Shown: positions 15,911 through 24,513, counted from the first letter of the stretch. The stretch: DNA of 64,000 bases from an uncultured bacterium (GCA_947383145.1 CANDCH010000003.1:124001-188000); one strand, 5' to 3'. Numbers and translations: made by a program. Notes: generated by a model not told the origin, from the sequence alone.

Positions 15911-16878
15911 ACTGTCTGCCCCCTTGGAAAATATTTCTCCACAAAATCCACGTTTTCCACCGTCCACTCCCGCCCGTTCAGGTGCTCCAGGCAGCCCGCG
16001 TCCGTGGTGAACTGGAATTTCAGCTTATAGGAATATAACGCCTGATGGCTCCTGCCGTATGCCTTGCCGTCCCGCTCCCGGCCATATTTGCCGTCCCCCA
16101 GCAGGGGGCGCCCCGCGGCGGCGAACTGGGCCCGGATCTGGTGGGTCCGTCCGGTGACAAGGTCGCACTCCACCAGGGACAGCCCGTTTCGGGTTTCCAG
16201 GGTGCGGTACAGCGTCACCGCCGTCCGCGCCCCTGGAACCGGCCTGTCGTATACCTTCACCTGGGCCCGGTCCCCGTCCTTCAGCAGGTAGCCCTTGAGC
16301 TGCCCCTCCCGGGGCTCCATCGCCCCGCGGATCACGCACAGGTACAGCTTTTGCAGCTCCCGGTCCCGGATTTTCTGGTTCATCACCCGCAGGGCCTCGG
16401 CGGTTTTGGCGGCGATGACAATGCCCCCGGTGTTGCGGTCGATGCGGTTGCACAGGGCGGGGGCGAAGGCGTGCTCCCAGCGGGGAGACCACTCCTTCTT
16501 CTGGTACAGATAGGCCTGGATGTGGGTGATGAGGGTGTTCACCTGCTCCCTGCCGTCGGGGTGAACCACCATGCCGGGGCGCTTGTTGAGCAGCAGAAGG
16601 TGCCCGTCCTCATACAGAATGTCCAGCCGGGGGCGCTCCACCCGGAGGAAAGCGTTGTCCGGGGTGGGGACGTCGAAAAACTCGTCGTTGATGTACAGCT
16701 GAAGCAGGTCCCCCTCCTGGAGGCGGGTATCCCGTTTGGCCCCCCTGCCGTTCACCTTCACCCGCTTGAGCCGGATGTACTTCTGGGCCAGCGGGGCGGG
16801 GAGGAGGGGCAGGGCCTTGTCCAGCCAGCGGTCCAGCCGCTGGCCCGCGTCGTTGGGGCCGATGGCAAATTCCTTCAT
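15907..16878 (-). CDS. RluA family 23S rRNA pseudouridine synthase
   Basis: A 323-residue enzyme with an N-terminal S4 RNA-binding domain (about 10-75, GQRLDRWLDKALP) and a catalytic domain holding NRIDRNTGG with the essential Asp, then KLYLCVIRG and GRTHQIRAQFAAAG. It isomerises uridines in large-subunit rRNA; the C/D type cannot be fixed from sequence. Start at ATG 16876-16878 behind AGGAGGAG. A codon track continues upstream without a ribosome site. First gene of an operon with GNAT and a membrane protein. Confidence 0.9.
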   Translation of the reverse strand: MKEFAIGPNDAGQRLDRWLDKALPLLPAPLAQKYIRLKRVKVNGRGAKRDTRLQEGDLLQLYINDEFFDVPTPDNAFLRVERPRLDILYEDGHLLLLNKRPGMVVHPDGREQVNTLITHIQAYLYQKKEWSPRWEHAFAPALCNRIDRNTGGIVIAAKTAEALRVMNQKIRDRELQKLYLCVIRGAMEPREGQLKGYLLKDGDRAQVKVYDRPVPGARTAVTLYRTLETRNGLSLVECDLVTGRTHQIRAQFAAAGRPLLGDGKYGRERDGKAYGRSHQALYSYKLKFQFTTDAGCLEHLNGREWTVENVDFVEKYFPRGQTV

Positions 16879-16933
16879 GGGGCGCGTCTCCTCCTGGATT
16901 GTTGATTCCCGAATATTGTAGCAGAAAGCGGGG

Positions 16934-16968
16934 GAAAAAACAAGGGAGCGCGGCATGGCCGCGCTCCC
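16934..16968 (-). terminator. intrinsic terminator of the catB-like gene
   Basis: Read on the minus strand, GGGAGCGCGGC-CAT-GCCGCGCTCCC is followed by TTGTTTTTT, 5 nt after the stop codon. Confidence 0.88.
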
Positions 16969-16973
16969 CGTGT

Positions 16974-17600
16974 TTATGCCAGACGCTTGATATCGCCGGA
17001 TTGAAGGGCCTCCAAATTGGCGGCGATGCGCTCCGGCGGCCAGTCCCACCACCGCAGCTCCAGCAGCGCCTGGACGGTATCGCTGCCGAACCGCCTGCGG
17101 ATGGGCTTGGCCGGGACTCCGCCCACGATGGTATAGGGGGGCACGTCCTTGGTTACCACGGCCCGGGCGCCGATTACCGCTCCGTCGCCGATGGTCACGC
17201 CCGCCAGAATCACGGCCTCATAGCCGATCCACACGTCGTTTCCCACCGTGATGTCCCCCTTGTTGTCCCAGGCCCGGGGAATATCCTCCACAGGCAGGCC
17301 CCATTCCTCAAAAAAGATGGGAAAGGGATAGGTGGACAGGCTGCCCAGGGCGTGGTTGGCGCTGTTAAAGAGGAATTTCGCGCCGCAGGCGATGGAGCAG
17401 AATTTTCCGATGGTCAGCCGCTCGCGGTTGATGGGATAGTGGTAGAGCACGTTGTTTTTCTGAAAATCCCTGGGGTCGCGGGCAAAATCGTCGTAGGTGG
17501 TGTACGCCCCCACGGTGATGGAGGGGTCTGTCACCACATTTTGCAGGTAGACGGTGCTGTGCCCCTGGGAGCGGGGATAAATTTTCCATTGCGGGATCAT
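16974..17600 (-). CDS. CatB-type xenobiotic acetyltransferase (hexapeptide repeat)
   Basis: A 208-residue left-handed beta-helix acyltransferase of the type B chloramphenicol/streptogramin (CatB/Vat) family. It shows [18 protein letters not shown] with the catalytic His, STYPF, then the hexapeptide stretch [20 protein letters not shown] and the acetyl-CoA loop [10 protein letters not shown]. These enzymes acetylate chloramphenicol or virginiamycin A, though many chromosomal members have unknown natural substrates. GGAGG is 7 nt before the ATG. It is a single gene with its own promoter (17693-17721) and terminator; no leader-peptide attenuator is visible. Confidence 0.87.
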   Translation of the reverse strand: MIPQWKIYPRSQGHSTVYLQNVVTDPSITVGAYTTYDDFARDPRDFQKNNVLYHYPINRERLTIGKFCSIACGAKFLFNSANHALGSLSTYPFPIFFEEWGLPVEDIPRAWDNKGDITVGNDVWIGYEAVILAGVTIGDGAVIGARAVVTKDVPPYTIVGGVPAKPIRRRFGSDTVQALLELRWWDWPPERIAANLEALQSGDIKRLA

Positions 17601-17692
17601 CTGTTCGCCTCCAAAAATCGTTTATTCCATGACGATCCCGCAAAAGGCAATGCATCGCTTCACGCATACCACCTCCAATGGGAGATGGAACC

Positions 17693-17721
17693 AGTATAGC
17701 ACGGCCGCCCGCCTGGTTCAA
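17693..17721 (-). promoter_or_regulatory. sigma-A promoter of the catB-like gene
   Basis: TTGAAC and TATACT are 17 nt apart on the minus strand, giving a 5' leader of about 85 nt. The -35 box overlaps the tepA stop codon. Confidence 0.75.
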
Positions 17722-18431
17722 GCGCCGCGCCGGTTCTTTTCCTCCCGCATCCGCCGGTGCAGGCACTCCAGCGCGTCGGACAGCCCCCCCAGGTGGTCGA
17801 TGAGGCCCAGCTCCACCGCCTCCCGGCCGTAGATCACGCTGCCCACGTCGGCGGCCATCTCCCCGGTGTTGAGCATCAGGTGCTCGAACTCCTCCCGGCT
17901 GATCCGGCTGTTCCGGGTGACGAAGTCGCAGATGCGGTCCTGGATGCGCTCAAAGTAGTGGAAGGTCTGGCTCACCCCGATGACCAGCCCGTTGAGCCGC
18001 ACCGGGTGGATGGTCATGGCCCCGGAGGGGACGATGAAGGACTCCTTGGCCGCCACCGCCAGCGGCACCCCGATGGAGTGCCCGCCTCCCAGCACCAGGG
18101 ACACGGTGGGCTTGGACATGCCGGAGATCATCTCCGCGATGGCCAGTCCCGCCTCGATGTCGCCCCCCATGGTGTTGAGCAGAATGAGCAGGCCGTCCGC
18201 CTCGTCGCTCTCCTCCAAATTGGCAAGGAAGGGGAGAATGTGTTCATATTTTGTGGTTTTGGCCCCGGAACGCTCCTCCTGGTGGCCCTCGATGGTGCCC
18301 ACAATGGTCAGCGTGTGGATGGCGCCGTCCTCAGTATTGACGGTGCTGGCCCCCAGGTCCACGATGTCCTGCCGGAGCTGGTCCTGTTCCCCGCCGTCGT
18401 TGTCCTCCGCCGGCCTGGTCTCCTCGGTCAT
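17718..18431 (-). CDS. tepA: ClpP-class serine protease TepA/YmfB
   Basis: A 237-residue ClpP-superfamily protein. The nucleophile region is LGGGHSIGVPLAVAA (Ser in GHSIG), followed by the catalytic His in MTIHPVR and LLNTMGGDIEAGLAIAEMI upstream. TepA-like proteases act in the cytosol on secretory precursors or signal-peptide remnants and are linked to sporulation in Bacillus. The only ribosome site visible, AAAAGGGGG 7 nt before the ATG, lies in the 3' arm of a strong hairpin (18434-18477), so translation may be structurally restricted. Confidence 0.88.
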   Translation of the reverse strand: MTEETRPAEDNDGGEQDQLRQDIVDLGASTVNTEDGAIHTLTIVGTIEGHQEERSGAKTTKYEHILPFLANLEESDEADGLLILLNTMGGDIEAGLAIAEMISGMSKPTVSLVLGGGHSIGVPLAVAAKESFIVPSGAMTIHPVRLNGLVIGVSQTFHYFERIQDRICDFVTRNSRISREEFEHLMLNTGEMAADVGSVIYGREAVELGLIDHLGGLSDALECLHRRMREEKNRRGA

Positions 18432-18433
18432 AG

Positions 18434-18477
18434 AAAAACCCCCTTTTGCGGTAGCTTTTCCGCAAAAGGGGGTTTTT
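18434..18477. terminator. 18-bp perfect hairpin: terminator that also masks the tepA ribosome site
   Basis: AAAAACCCCCTTTTGCGG pairs perfectly with its complement around an 8-nt loop, with five Ts at both ends, so it can terminate in both directions. It ends only 2 nt before the tepA ATG and contains its Shine-Dalgarno-like AAGGGGG. Confidence 0.85.
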
Positions 18478-18482
18478 ATCCG

Positions 18483-18920
18483 CTATAAGTGGTCCAGCGC
18501 CATGATGATCTCGTCGCCGTCCGCCTCGCCGGTGGGGCGGAAGCCCAGCCTTTCATACAGCCGCCGGGCGGGCTCGTCGCCCTCCACATAGCACAGGCAG
18601 ACTTTTTCAAAGCGGCCGTCGGCACGCATTTCCTCCAGGGCCAGTTGGGCGGCGGCCCCGCCCAAGCCCCGGCCCTGATAGCGCCGGTCGATGAACAGCT
18701 GGCTGAACACATACTGGCCGGCCTCGGGCCAGTCGAAGTACAGCAGCATCCCCACAGGGGTCTCGCCCTCTAAAATCAGCTTTGCCTGGCTGCGCTGCGC
18801 CCGGTGGGCGTAGGCCCGGGCCAGAATCCTGTTGGGGTCGGAGACAAACCGCCGCTGGTCCTCCCGGACGGCCAGCTCCTCCCGCCAGTTGTCCGGGCCG
18901 ATGGGGGCGAGGCGGACCAT
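18483..18920 (-). CDS. GNAT family N-acetyltransferase
   Basis: A 145-residue GNAT protein with the acetyl-CoA-binding motif RRYQGRGLGGAAAQLAL (Q-x-x-G-x-G) and the motif B region RRLYERLGFRPTGE. The sequence GMLLYFDWPEAGQYVFSQLFID resembles the spermidine/diamine acetyltransferase-like subgroup, but the substrate is not assignable. AAGGG lies 7 nt before the ATG, and the preceding M18 peptidase stop codon is between them, so the two are co-translated. Confidence 0.85.
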   Translation of the reverse strand: MVRLAPIGPDNWREELAVREDQRRFVSDPNRILARAYAHRAQRSQAKLILEGETPVGMLLYFDWPEAGQYVFSQLFIDRRYQGRGLGGAAAQLALEEMRADGRFEKVCLCYVEGDEPARRLYERLGFRPTGEADGDEIIMALDHL

Positions 18921-18923
18921 GGC

Positions 18924-20327
18924 TCAGCCCTTGTACACCGCCTTGCAGGCGGCGTAGGTCATATAGCAGTCCAGCTTGGACACCACCTCAAAGGGGGCGT
19001 GCATGGACAGCACGGGCACCCCGGCGTCCAGGGTGTCGATGTTGCGGCTGGCCATATAGCAGGCCACGGTGCCGCCGCCGCCCTTGTCCGCGGCGCCCAG
19101 CTCCGCCATTTGCCACAGAACCCCCTGGTCGTCCAGCAGGCGGCGGACGTAGGCCACCACCTCTGCCCCGGCGTCGGAGGCGCCGCTCTTGCCCCGGGAG
19201 CCGGTGTACTTGCACAGGCCCACGCCGTAGTTCACCCGGGCGGAGTTGTTCTTTTCGTACACCTCGGCGAAGTTGGGGTCAAAGGCGGCGGTGACGTCGG
19301 TGGACAGGCAGAAGGAGTTCTCCAGGCACACCCGCAGGGGCACCTTCTGGGTGGCGCACAGGTCGCCCACAAAGGTCTCGAAGAAGCCGGACTGCATTCC
19401 GCTGACGCCCTCGGAGCCGATCTCCTCCTTGTCGGCCAGCACGCACACGGCGGTGCGGACGGGCACGGTGTCCAGGTCCAGCAGGGCCTTCAGCGCGGCG
19501 TAGCCGCACACGCGGTCGTCATGGCCGTAAGCGCCGATGAGGGAGCGGTCGAAGCCGATGTCCACCGCGTTGAAGGCGGGGACGGCCTCGATCTCGGCGG
19601 AGATGAAGTCGGGCTCCCGGATGCCGTAGTGGTCGTACAGCAGCTTCATCACCGCCAGCTTCACCCGGTCCGCGCCGTCGTCGTCCTTCAGGGGACGGCT
19701 GCCCACCAGGATATTCAGGCTCTCGGCGGGGATGGCCTCCCCCAGGGGCTTCTTGGACTGCTCCGCCCCCAGGTGGGGCAGCAGGTCGTCCACGGTGAAC
19801 AGGGGGTCGCCGGGGTGGGAGCCCACCGCCACATTGATGATGGAGCCGTCCTTCATGGCCACCACGCCCCGCAGCTCCAGGGGGATGGTCACCCATTGGT
19901 ACTTGCGGATGCCGCCGTAATAGTGGGTTTTGAAGAAGGCCAGCTCGCTGTCCTCATAGAGGGGGGTGGGCTTCAGGTCCAGCCGGGGGCTGTCGATGTG
20001 GGAGGCGGTGATGGACACGCCCAGGTCCAGGGGGGCGGAGCCGATGACGGCCAGGTTGACGGCCCGGCCCCGGTTCACCCGGTACACCTTCATGCCCGGC
20101 TGGAGCTCCATGCCCCGCTCCAGGGGGACAAAGCCCGCGGCCTTGGCCAGCTCCAGGGTGTAGTCCACGCAGCAGCGCTCGGTTTTGCCCCGGTCCAGGA
20201 ATGTCTTGTAGCCCTCGCAGTAGTCGAAGACGGCCCGTTCGGCGGCCTCGTCCACCGCGTCCCAGCCGTTTTTCTTTTGGGCCAGCAGAGCCTCCCGCAG
20301 CTGCTGGCCCGGCGTCTTTTCTTCCAT
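18924..20327 (-). CDS. M18 family aspartyl aminopeptidase
   Basis: A 467-residue di-zinc aminopeptidase. Visible metal and catalytic motifs are TASHIDSPRLDLKP (His and Asp), ADKEEIGSEGVSG (catalytic and metal Glu), SFCLSTDVTAAFDPN and PVLSMHAPFEVVSKLD (final metal His). M18 enzymes remove N-terminal acidic and some other residues from peptides, as dodecamers in the cytosol. Start at ATG 20325-20327 behind AAGGAGG at 10 nt. It follows coaE by 2 nt, in the coaE-peptidase-GNAT operon. Confidence 0.92.
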   Translation of the reverse strand: MEEKTPGQQLREALLAQKKNGWDAVDEAAERAVFDYCEGYKTFLDRGKTERCCVDYTLELAKAAGFVPLERGMELQPGMKVYRVNRGRAVNLAVIGSAPLDLGVSITASHIDSPRLDLKPTPLYEDSELAFFKTHYYGGIRKYQWVTIPLELRGVVAMKDGSIINVAVGSHPGDPLFTVDDLLPHLGAEQSKKPLGEAIPAESLNILVGSRPLKDDDGADRVKLAVMKLLYDHYGIREPDFISAEIEAVPAFNAVDIGFDRSLIGAYGHDDRVCGYAALKALLDLDTVPVRTAVCVLADKEEIGSEGVSGMQSGFFETFVGDLCATQKVPLRVCLENSFCLSTDVTAAFDPNFAEVYEKNNSARVNYGVGLCKYTGSRGKSGASDAGAEVVAYVRRLLDDQGVLWQMAELGAADKGGGGTVACYMASRNIDTLDAGVPVLSMHAPFEVVSKLDCYMTYAACKAVYKG

Positions 20328-20329
20328 GT

Positions 20330-20935
20330 TTATTCTTCCTCCTTGCATAGAATGGATTGAAATAATGCCCGCGCCCTGGCCTCCAGAGCCTCCCTTTCCC
20401 CGCTGTTGCGCAGGGTGTGGGTGCAGCGCGCCTCAAACCAGGCGGACGGCTTTTGGGCCCGCGCCCGGGCCCGGGCGTATTCCTCCGAAATGCCCTCCCG
20501 CGCCATGATGCGCCGCACCCGGAGCTCCTCGGGGGCGGTGACGGCGACGGTCACATCGCACAGCGCCCCCGCGCCGCTCTCCAGCAGGGCGATGGCGTCC
20601 AGGGCGACGGCGGGACGGCCCTCGGCCTCCGCCCGGGCGATGAGGCGCTCCAGTTCGGCGACGACATGCCGGTGGGTGATGGCGTTCAGGTCCGCCAGGG
20701 CGGCGGGGTCCTCAAATACAATAGCACCAAGCTCCTTCCGGCGCAAGTCCCCATTCTGATCAAAAATTTCCCCGCCGAAGCGGGTTTTCAGCTCGTTTCG
20801 CAAGGGGACGCTGGCGCGCAGCAGGTTGTGGTACACCGCGTCGCAGTCCGCCACGGCCCCGCCCATATCCCGGAGGACGTTGAGCGCCGTGGTCTTGCCC
20901 GCCCCGGTGGGGCCGGTGATGCCGACGACGGTCAT
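20330..20935 (-). CDS. coaE: dephospho-CoA kinase
   Basis: A 201-residue P-loop kinase: Walker A GPTGAGKTT, DCDAVYHNLL, and the lid region RVRRIMAREGISEEYARAR are the CoaE signature. It phosphorylates the 3'-hydroxyl of dephospho-CoA, the last step of CoA synthesis. The ATG overlaps the preceding stop codon as ATGA, so it depends on translation of the DUF4180 gene. Confidence 0.92.
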   Translation of the reverse strand: MTVVGITGPTGAGKTTALNVLRDMGGAVADCDAVYHNLLRASVPLRNELKTRFGGEIFDQNGDLRRKELGAIVFEDPAALADLNAITHRHVVAELERLIARAEAEGRPAVALDAIALLESGAGALCDVTVAVTAPEELRVRRIMAREGISEEYARARARAQKPSAWFEARCTHTLRNSGEREALEARARALFQSILCKEEE

Positions 20936-21291
20936 GCTTCCGCCCGCTCCAGCCAGGCCAGGGCGGCGTCCTCGCTGGGCTGGAAGCAGATCTGACGGCC
21001 CTGGTTGCTCTCCCAGATGAAGTCCTGGAGGGGCTTGCTGGTATAGCCGGAGAAATCCCCCACGATGGCCAGCTTCATCTGGTAATTCACGAATTTTTGC
21101 AGCACCTCCCCCGCCAGCCCGGTGGACAGGCGGAAAAAGGACTCGTCCAGCTGCTCCTTGAACAGCACCAGGGCGGAGCGCCCGGTCTCATAGCGAACCG
21201 CCGCCAGCAGGTCCATGGCGGAGGAGCCGCCGGTGATGAGCACCCCCGGCTCCCGGAGGACGGCGGCGTTGTTTTTTACCTCTATGTTCAT
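20932..21291 (-). CDS. DUF4180 domain protein
   Basis: A 119-residue protein matching DUF4180: ITGGSSAMDLLAAVRYETG, then FFRLSTGLAGEVLQKFVNY, KLAIVGDFSGYTSKPLQDFIWESN and GRQICF near the end. Function is unknown; relatives are seen beside regulators and hydrolases. The ribosome site is poor (AAAGG about 15 nt upstream). It follows the HAD-Sua5 gene by 9 nt and overlaps coaE. Confidence 0.8.
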   Translation of the reverse strand: MNIEVKNNAAVLREPGVLITGGSSAMDLLAAVRYETGRSALVLFKEQLDESFFRLSTGLAGEVLQKFVNYQMKLAIVGDFSGYTSKPLQDFIWESNQGRQICFQPSEDAALAWLERAEA

Positions 21292-21300
21292 TTTTCTGAT

Positions 21301-22584
21301 TTATTCCTTTCCCATATTCTCAATTCTGCCGGGACCCAGCGCGGCTTCCAGCGCCTCCCGGCTCAGCCCCCCCTGCCGGAGAATTCGATAGGGCCTCACG
21401 GTGAGGTCCAAAATGGTGGACTCCACCCCCACCGGGCAGGGCCCGCCGTCCAGCACCGCGTCGATCTTCCCGGCCAGCTGGCCCAGCACATCCCCGGCGG
21501 ACTTTGGGCTGGGCTGGCCCGACAGGTTGGCGGAGGGGCAGGCCAGAGGGCGGCCCAGGGCGCGGATGACGGCCAGGGTATCCGGGTGGTCGGGGCAGCG
21601 CACCCCCTGGGTGGCCCCCCCGGCGGCGACGATGGGGGGCAGGGCCCCGTTCCCCCGCAGAATCATGGTCAGCGGCCCCGGCCAAAACGCCTCCGCCAGC
21701 TTGTAGGCGTCCTCCGGGATGTCCCGGCAGACGGTTTCCGCCATGGCCATGCCGTCCACCAGCACGCTGAGGGGCTTTTGCTCCGGGCGGCCCTTGGCGT
21801 CGTAGACGGCCTGGACGGCCCCCGCCTGGGCGGCGTCGGCGGCTAAACCGTACACCGTCTCGGTGGGCACCGCCGCCAGCCGGCCCATGCGCAGCAGCTC
21901 CGCCGCCATGGCCCCCTGTCCGGCGGGGAGCAGTGCGGTGCCCGTGGCGATGGCCGCCAGCTGGTCGGGGCTGTGGATGATCCAGTCCGCCCCGGCGTCC
22001 TTCAGCTCCTCCCGCTCCCGGAAGCCCCACAGCACCCCGCACACGGTAAGCCCGCCGTTTTTGCCGGTGAGCACGTCCACGCCGCTGTCCCCCACGAAGA
22101 GGGTGGTTTCGGGCGCGGCCCCGGTTTCGGCCATCAGGGCGCGGAGCAGGGTGGGGTCCGGCTTCAGCGGCGCGTCGGGCAGGGCCCCCTGGACATACGC
22201 GAACACGCCGGGGAAGTAGTGCTCCACCACCGGCCCCGCCAGGGCGTGGGCCTTGTTGGACAGCACCGCCAGCCGCAGCCCCGCCCCCTTCAAAGCGTCC
22301 AGCAGGGCGGGCACGCCGGGGTAGGGGGCGGTCTTGTCCTCTTTGTGGGCGTCATACCTGGCGGAGAACTCCGCCAGGGCCTGGGCCAGCTCGTCCCCGC
22401 TCAGCCCGTCCGGGGTGAAGCGGGAGACCAGGTTGGGGATGCCGTTGCCCACCATGTATTTGAACTCATCCACCGTGTGGACGGGCCAGCCGTGGACGGC
22501 GCACACGTGGTTGCCCGCGTCCGCCAGGTCGTCGATGGTGTTCAAAAGGGTGCCGTCCAGGTCAAAAATTACGTGCGTGTACAT
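21301..22584 (-). CDS. fusion of HAD phosphatase and threonylcarbamoyl-AMP synthase (Sua5/YrdC)
   Basis: A 427-residue two-domain protein. Residues 1-215 are a HAD hydrolase of the phosphoglycolate phosphatase type (FDLDGTLLNT, LAVLSNK, KPDP, FVGDSGVDV). Residues about 225-427 are a YrdC/Sua5 domain (AVPTETVYGLAADA, KGRPEQKPLSVLVDG with the K-x-R motif, SANLSG). The second part makes threonylcarbamoyl-AMP for the t6A37 tRNA modification. Both catalytic sets look intact and there is no stop or start between them. No other Sua5-type gene is in the window. Fusion of these two activities is unusual. Confidence 0.88.
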   Translation of the reverse strand: MYTHVIFDLDGTLLNTIDDLADAGNHVCAVHGWPVHTVDEFKYMVGNGIPNLVSRFTPDGLSGDELAQALAEFSARYDAHKEDKTAPYPGVPALLDALKGAGLRLAVLSNKAHALAGPVVEHYFPGVFAYVQGALPDAPLKPDPTLLRALMAETGAAPETTLFVGDSGVDVLTGKNGGLTVCGVLWGFREREELKDAGADWIIHSPDQLAAIATGTALLPAGQGAMAAELLRMGRLAAVPTETVYGLAADAAQAGAVQAVYDAKGRPEQKPLSVLVDGMAMAETVCRDIPEDAYKLAEAFWPGPLTMILRGNGALPPIVAAGGATQGVRCPDHPDTLAVIRALGRPLACPSANLSGQPSPKSAGDVLGQLAGKIDAVLDGGPCPVGVESTILDLTVRPYRILRQGGLSREALEAALGPGRIENMGKE

Positions 22585-22753
22585 AATCCTGACTCCTAAT
22601 CAATAGCCGTTTTCTTCCTTTTTTCTTTGAAAAGAGGAAGCGAAAAAAGTAATAATATTTCTGAATTACGCGGCGCTTTACGGTCGAGCGCACACTTTTT
22701 AACAACGATATACTGTCATAACGAATTAAAAATTCTTTTTGCTTCTTTTTCTA
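22585..22753. other. intergenic region with A/T-rich inverted repeats
   Basis: No gene is visible. CTTTTTTCTTTGAAAAGAGG at about 22618-22637 resembles the terminator-like repeat after copA, and the stretch from 22640 to 22740 is unusually AT-rich for this chromosome. The minus-strand promoter of the HAD-Sua5 operon should lie here, but no single match stands out. Confidence 0.4.
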
Positions 22754-22767
22754 TCAAGAAAAAGAAG
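22742..22767 (-). terminator. terminator hairpin at the end of prfA
   Basis: CTTCTTTTTCT, loop ATCA, AGAAAAAGAAG forms an 11-bp stem; the prfA TGA is in the loop. Confidence 0.55.
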
Positions 22768-23824
22768 GACCTTGCCCTGCTAACTGTTCCGCCTGCCGCG
22801 CCGTGGTCAGCGCGTCGATGATCTCGTCCAGGTCGCCGTCCATCACCGCGTCCAGCTTGTACAGGGTCAGCCCCACCCGGTGGTCGGTGAGCCGTCCCTG
22901 GGGGAAGTTGTAGGTGCGGATTCGCTCGTTGCGCATCCCGCTGCCCACCTGGCTGCGGCGGTTCTCGCCGTACTCCGACTCAATGCGCTCCTGCTCCCGG
23001 TCGTAGAGGATGGAGGCGAGCAGCCGCATGGCCTTCTCCCGGTTCTGGAACTGGGACCGCTCTTGCTGGCACTCCACCACCGTGCCCGTGGGCCGGTGAA
23101 TGAGCCGCACGGCGGAGGAGGTCTTGTTGATGTGCTGCCCCCCCGCCCCGGAGGAGCGGAACACCTGCATATCCACATCGGCGGGGTTGAGCTCCACGTC
23201 CACCGTCTCCATCTCGGGCAGCACCGCCACGGTGGCGGTGGAGGTGTGCACCCGGCCGCCGGACTCCGTCTCCGGCACCCGCTGGACCCGGTGGACGCCG
23301 CTCTCGAACTTCAGGCGGGACCAGGCCCCGTCTCCCTCAACGGTGAAGGAGATATCCTTGACGCCGCCCAGCTCTGTCTCGCTGGCCGAGTTGATCTCCA
23401 CCCTCCAGCCCCGTTTTTCCGCGTACATGGCGTACATCCGGGTGAGGGAGTGGGCGAACAGGGCGGATTCCTCGCCGCCCACCCCGGCTCGGATCTCCAT
23501 GATGACGTTTTTGCCGTCGTTGGGGTCCTTGGGAAGCAGGAGAATTTTAATTTCACGCTCCAGCCGCTGGATATCCTCTTTGGCCTGGGCCAGCTCCGCC
23601 TGGGCCAGCTCCCGCATCTCCGGGTCGTTGAGCAGCTCTTCCGCGCCCGCCAGATCGCTCCGCGCTCTGCACAGCGCCCGGTAGGCCGTCACCAGCGGCT
23701 CCAGCTCCTTCTGCTCCCGGTTGAGCCGGGAGACCAGCTCGGGGTCGGCATAGGTCTCGTTGGCGGCCAGCCGTGCCTCCAGCTCCTGGTAGCGCAATTC
23801 TATGTTTTTCAGGTTGTCCGTCAT
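22754..23824 (-). CDS. prfA: peptide chain release factor 1
   Basis: A 356-residue class I release factor. The GGQ motif that triggers peptide release is in SSGAGGQHINKTSSAVRL; the codon-recognition loop has the PEVETE-type sequence VPETESGGRVHTS (PET in place of the RF2 SPF), so it reads UAA and UAG. Length is normal. AGGTGA lies 4 nt before the ATG. The usual neighbour prmC is absent; a YdcF gene lies 17 nt upstream instead. Confidence 0.95.
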   Translation of the reverse strand: MTDNLKNIELRYQELEARLAANETYADPELVSRLNREQKELEPLVTAYRALCRARSDLAGAEELLNDPEMRELAQAELAQAKEDIQRLEREIKILLLPKDPNDGKNVIMEIRAGVGGEESALFAHSLTRMYAMYAEKRGWRVEINSASETELGGVKDISFTVEGDGAWSRLKFESGVHRVQRVPETESGGRVHTSTATVAVLPEMETVDVELNPADVDMQVFRSSGAGGQHINKTSSAVRLIHRPTGTVVECQQERSQFQNREKAMRLLASILYDREQERIESEYGENRRSQVGSGMRNERIRTYNFPQGRLTDHRVGLTLYKLDAVMDGDLDEIIDALTTARQAEQLAGQGPSFS

Positions 23825-23841
23825 AGATTCACCTATTTCCT

Positions 23842-24510
23842 TTAGCGGTCGAACAGGAAGGACTTCACCAGGGCCAGCGGCTCCCGGAAGAACATATGCA
23901 CCGCCGACGGCTTGTGGCTCACCGGCGCGGCCAGGGTGGAAATGTACTGGTCGTGATAGACTTCCCCCGCCAGCCTGCCGTCCCGCGCCCGGTCCCAGAG
24001 CATCTCAATGCGCGCCAGGTGGAACCCGCTGGACACCAGCAGCACATCATCGGTAAGGTTCCAGCCCTCCCGCTCCATGAGATCAAAGGTGTAATTGACG
24101 TTCTGCCAGGTGTTGTAGGACTGATCCTCCGTCCAGATCTTCTCCCCGTCCACCCCGTGGGCGGTGAGGTAGTCGTACATTCCCTGGGCCTCGGACAGGT
24201 GCTCGTCGTCCCCCTTGCCGCCGGTGACCACGATTTTGATGTCCGGGTGGTCCTCCCAGTAGGCCAGGGCGGTGTCCAGCCGGTCCTTGAGCAGAATGGA
24301 CGGCCCGTCCTTGCGCATCTGGCAGCCGAAAATGACCATGACCTCCGGCCCGTCCCCAGCCTGGGCGGTCCGGCCCTGGGCGCCCCGCCAGATGACAAGC
24401 TCCAGCGCCCCGAAGGCCAGCGCGCCCGCCAGAACCAGAATCAGCAGGGCGGTGAGCCAGGGCCTTCTTTTCCGCTGAGGGCTGCCGCCCCGGTATCGTT
24501 TGTACCCCAT
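23842..24510 (-). CDS. YdcF/SanA family protein (DUF218) with N-terminal membrane anchor
   Basis: A 222-residue protein: a basic cytosolic tail, one membrane helix (about residues 18-40), then the DUF218 domain with MVIFGCQMRKDGPS, IVVTGGKG, DQSYNTWQNV and VSSGFHLARIEML. The domain would be extracellular. SanA-type relatives affect envelope permeability, but biochemical function is unsettled. AAAGGGG lies about 6 nt before the ATG, spanning the ABC-F stop codon, so the genes are coupled. Confidence 0.87.
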   Translation of the reverse strand: MGYKRYRGGSPQRKRRPWLTALLILVLAGALAFGALELVIWRGAQGRTAQAGDGPEVMVIFGCQMRKDGPSILLKDRLDTALAYWEDHPDIKIVVTGGKGDDEHLSEAQGMYDYLTAHGVDGEKIWTEDQSYNTWQNVNYTFDLMEREGWNLTDDVLLVSSGFHLARIEMLWDRARDGRLAGEVYHDQYISTLAAPVSHKPSAVHMFFREPLALVKSFLFDR

Positions 24511-24513
24511 GGC

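Noticed and set aside
17365..17680. Possible leader peptide for translational attenuation of the catB-like gene (starting at 17664-17666, MREAMHCLL...)
   Set aside because: It runs far into the catB coding region without stopping, and no pair of alternative hairpins around the catB ribosome site is visible.
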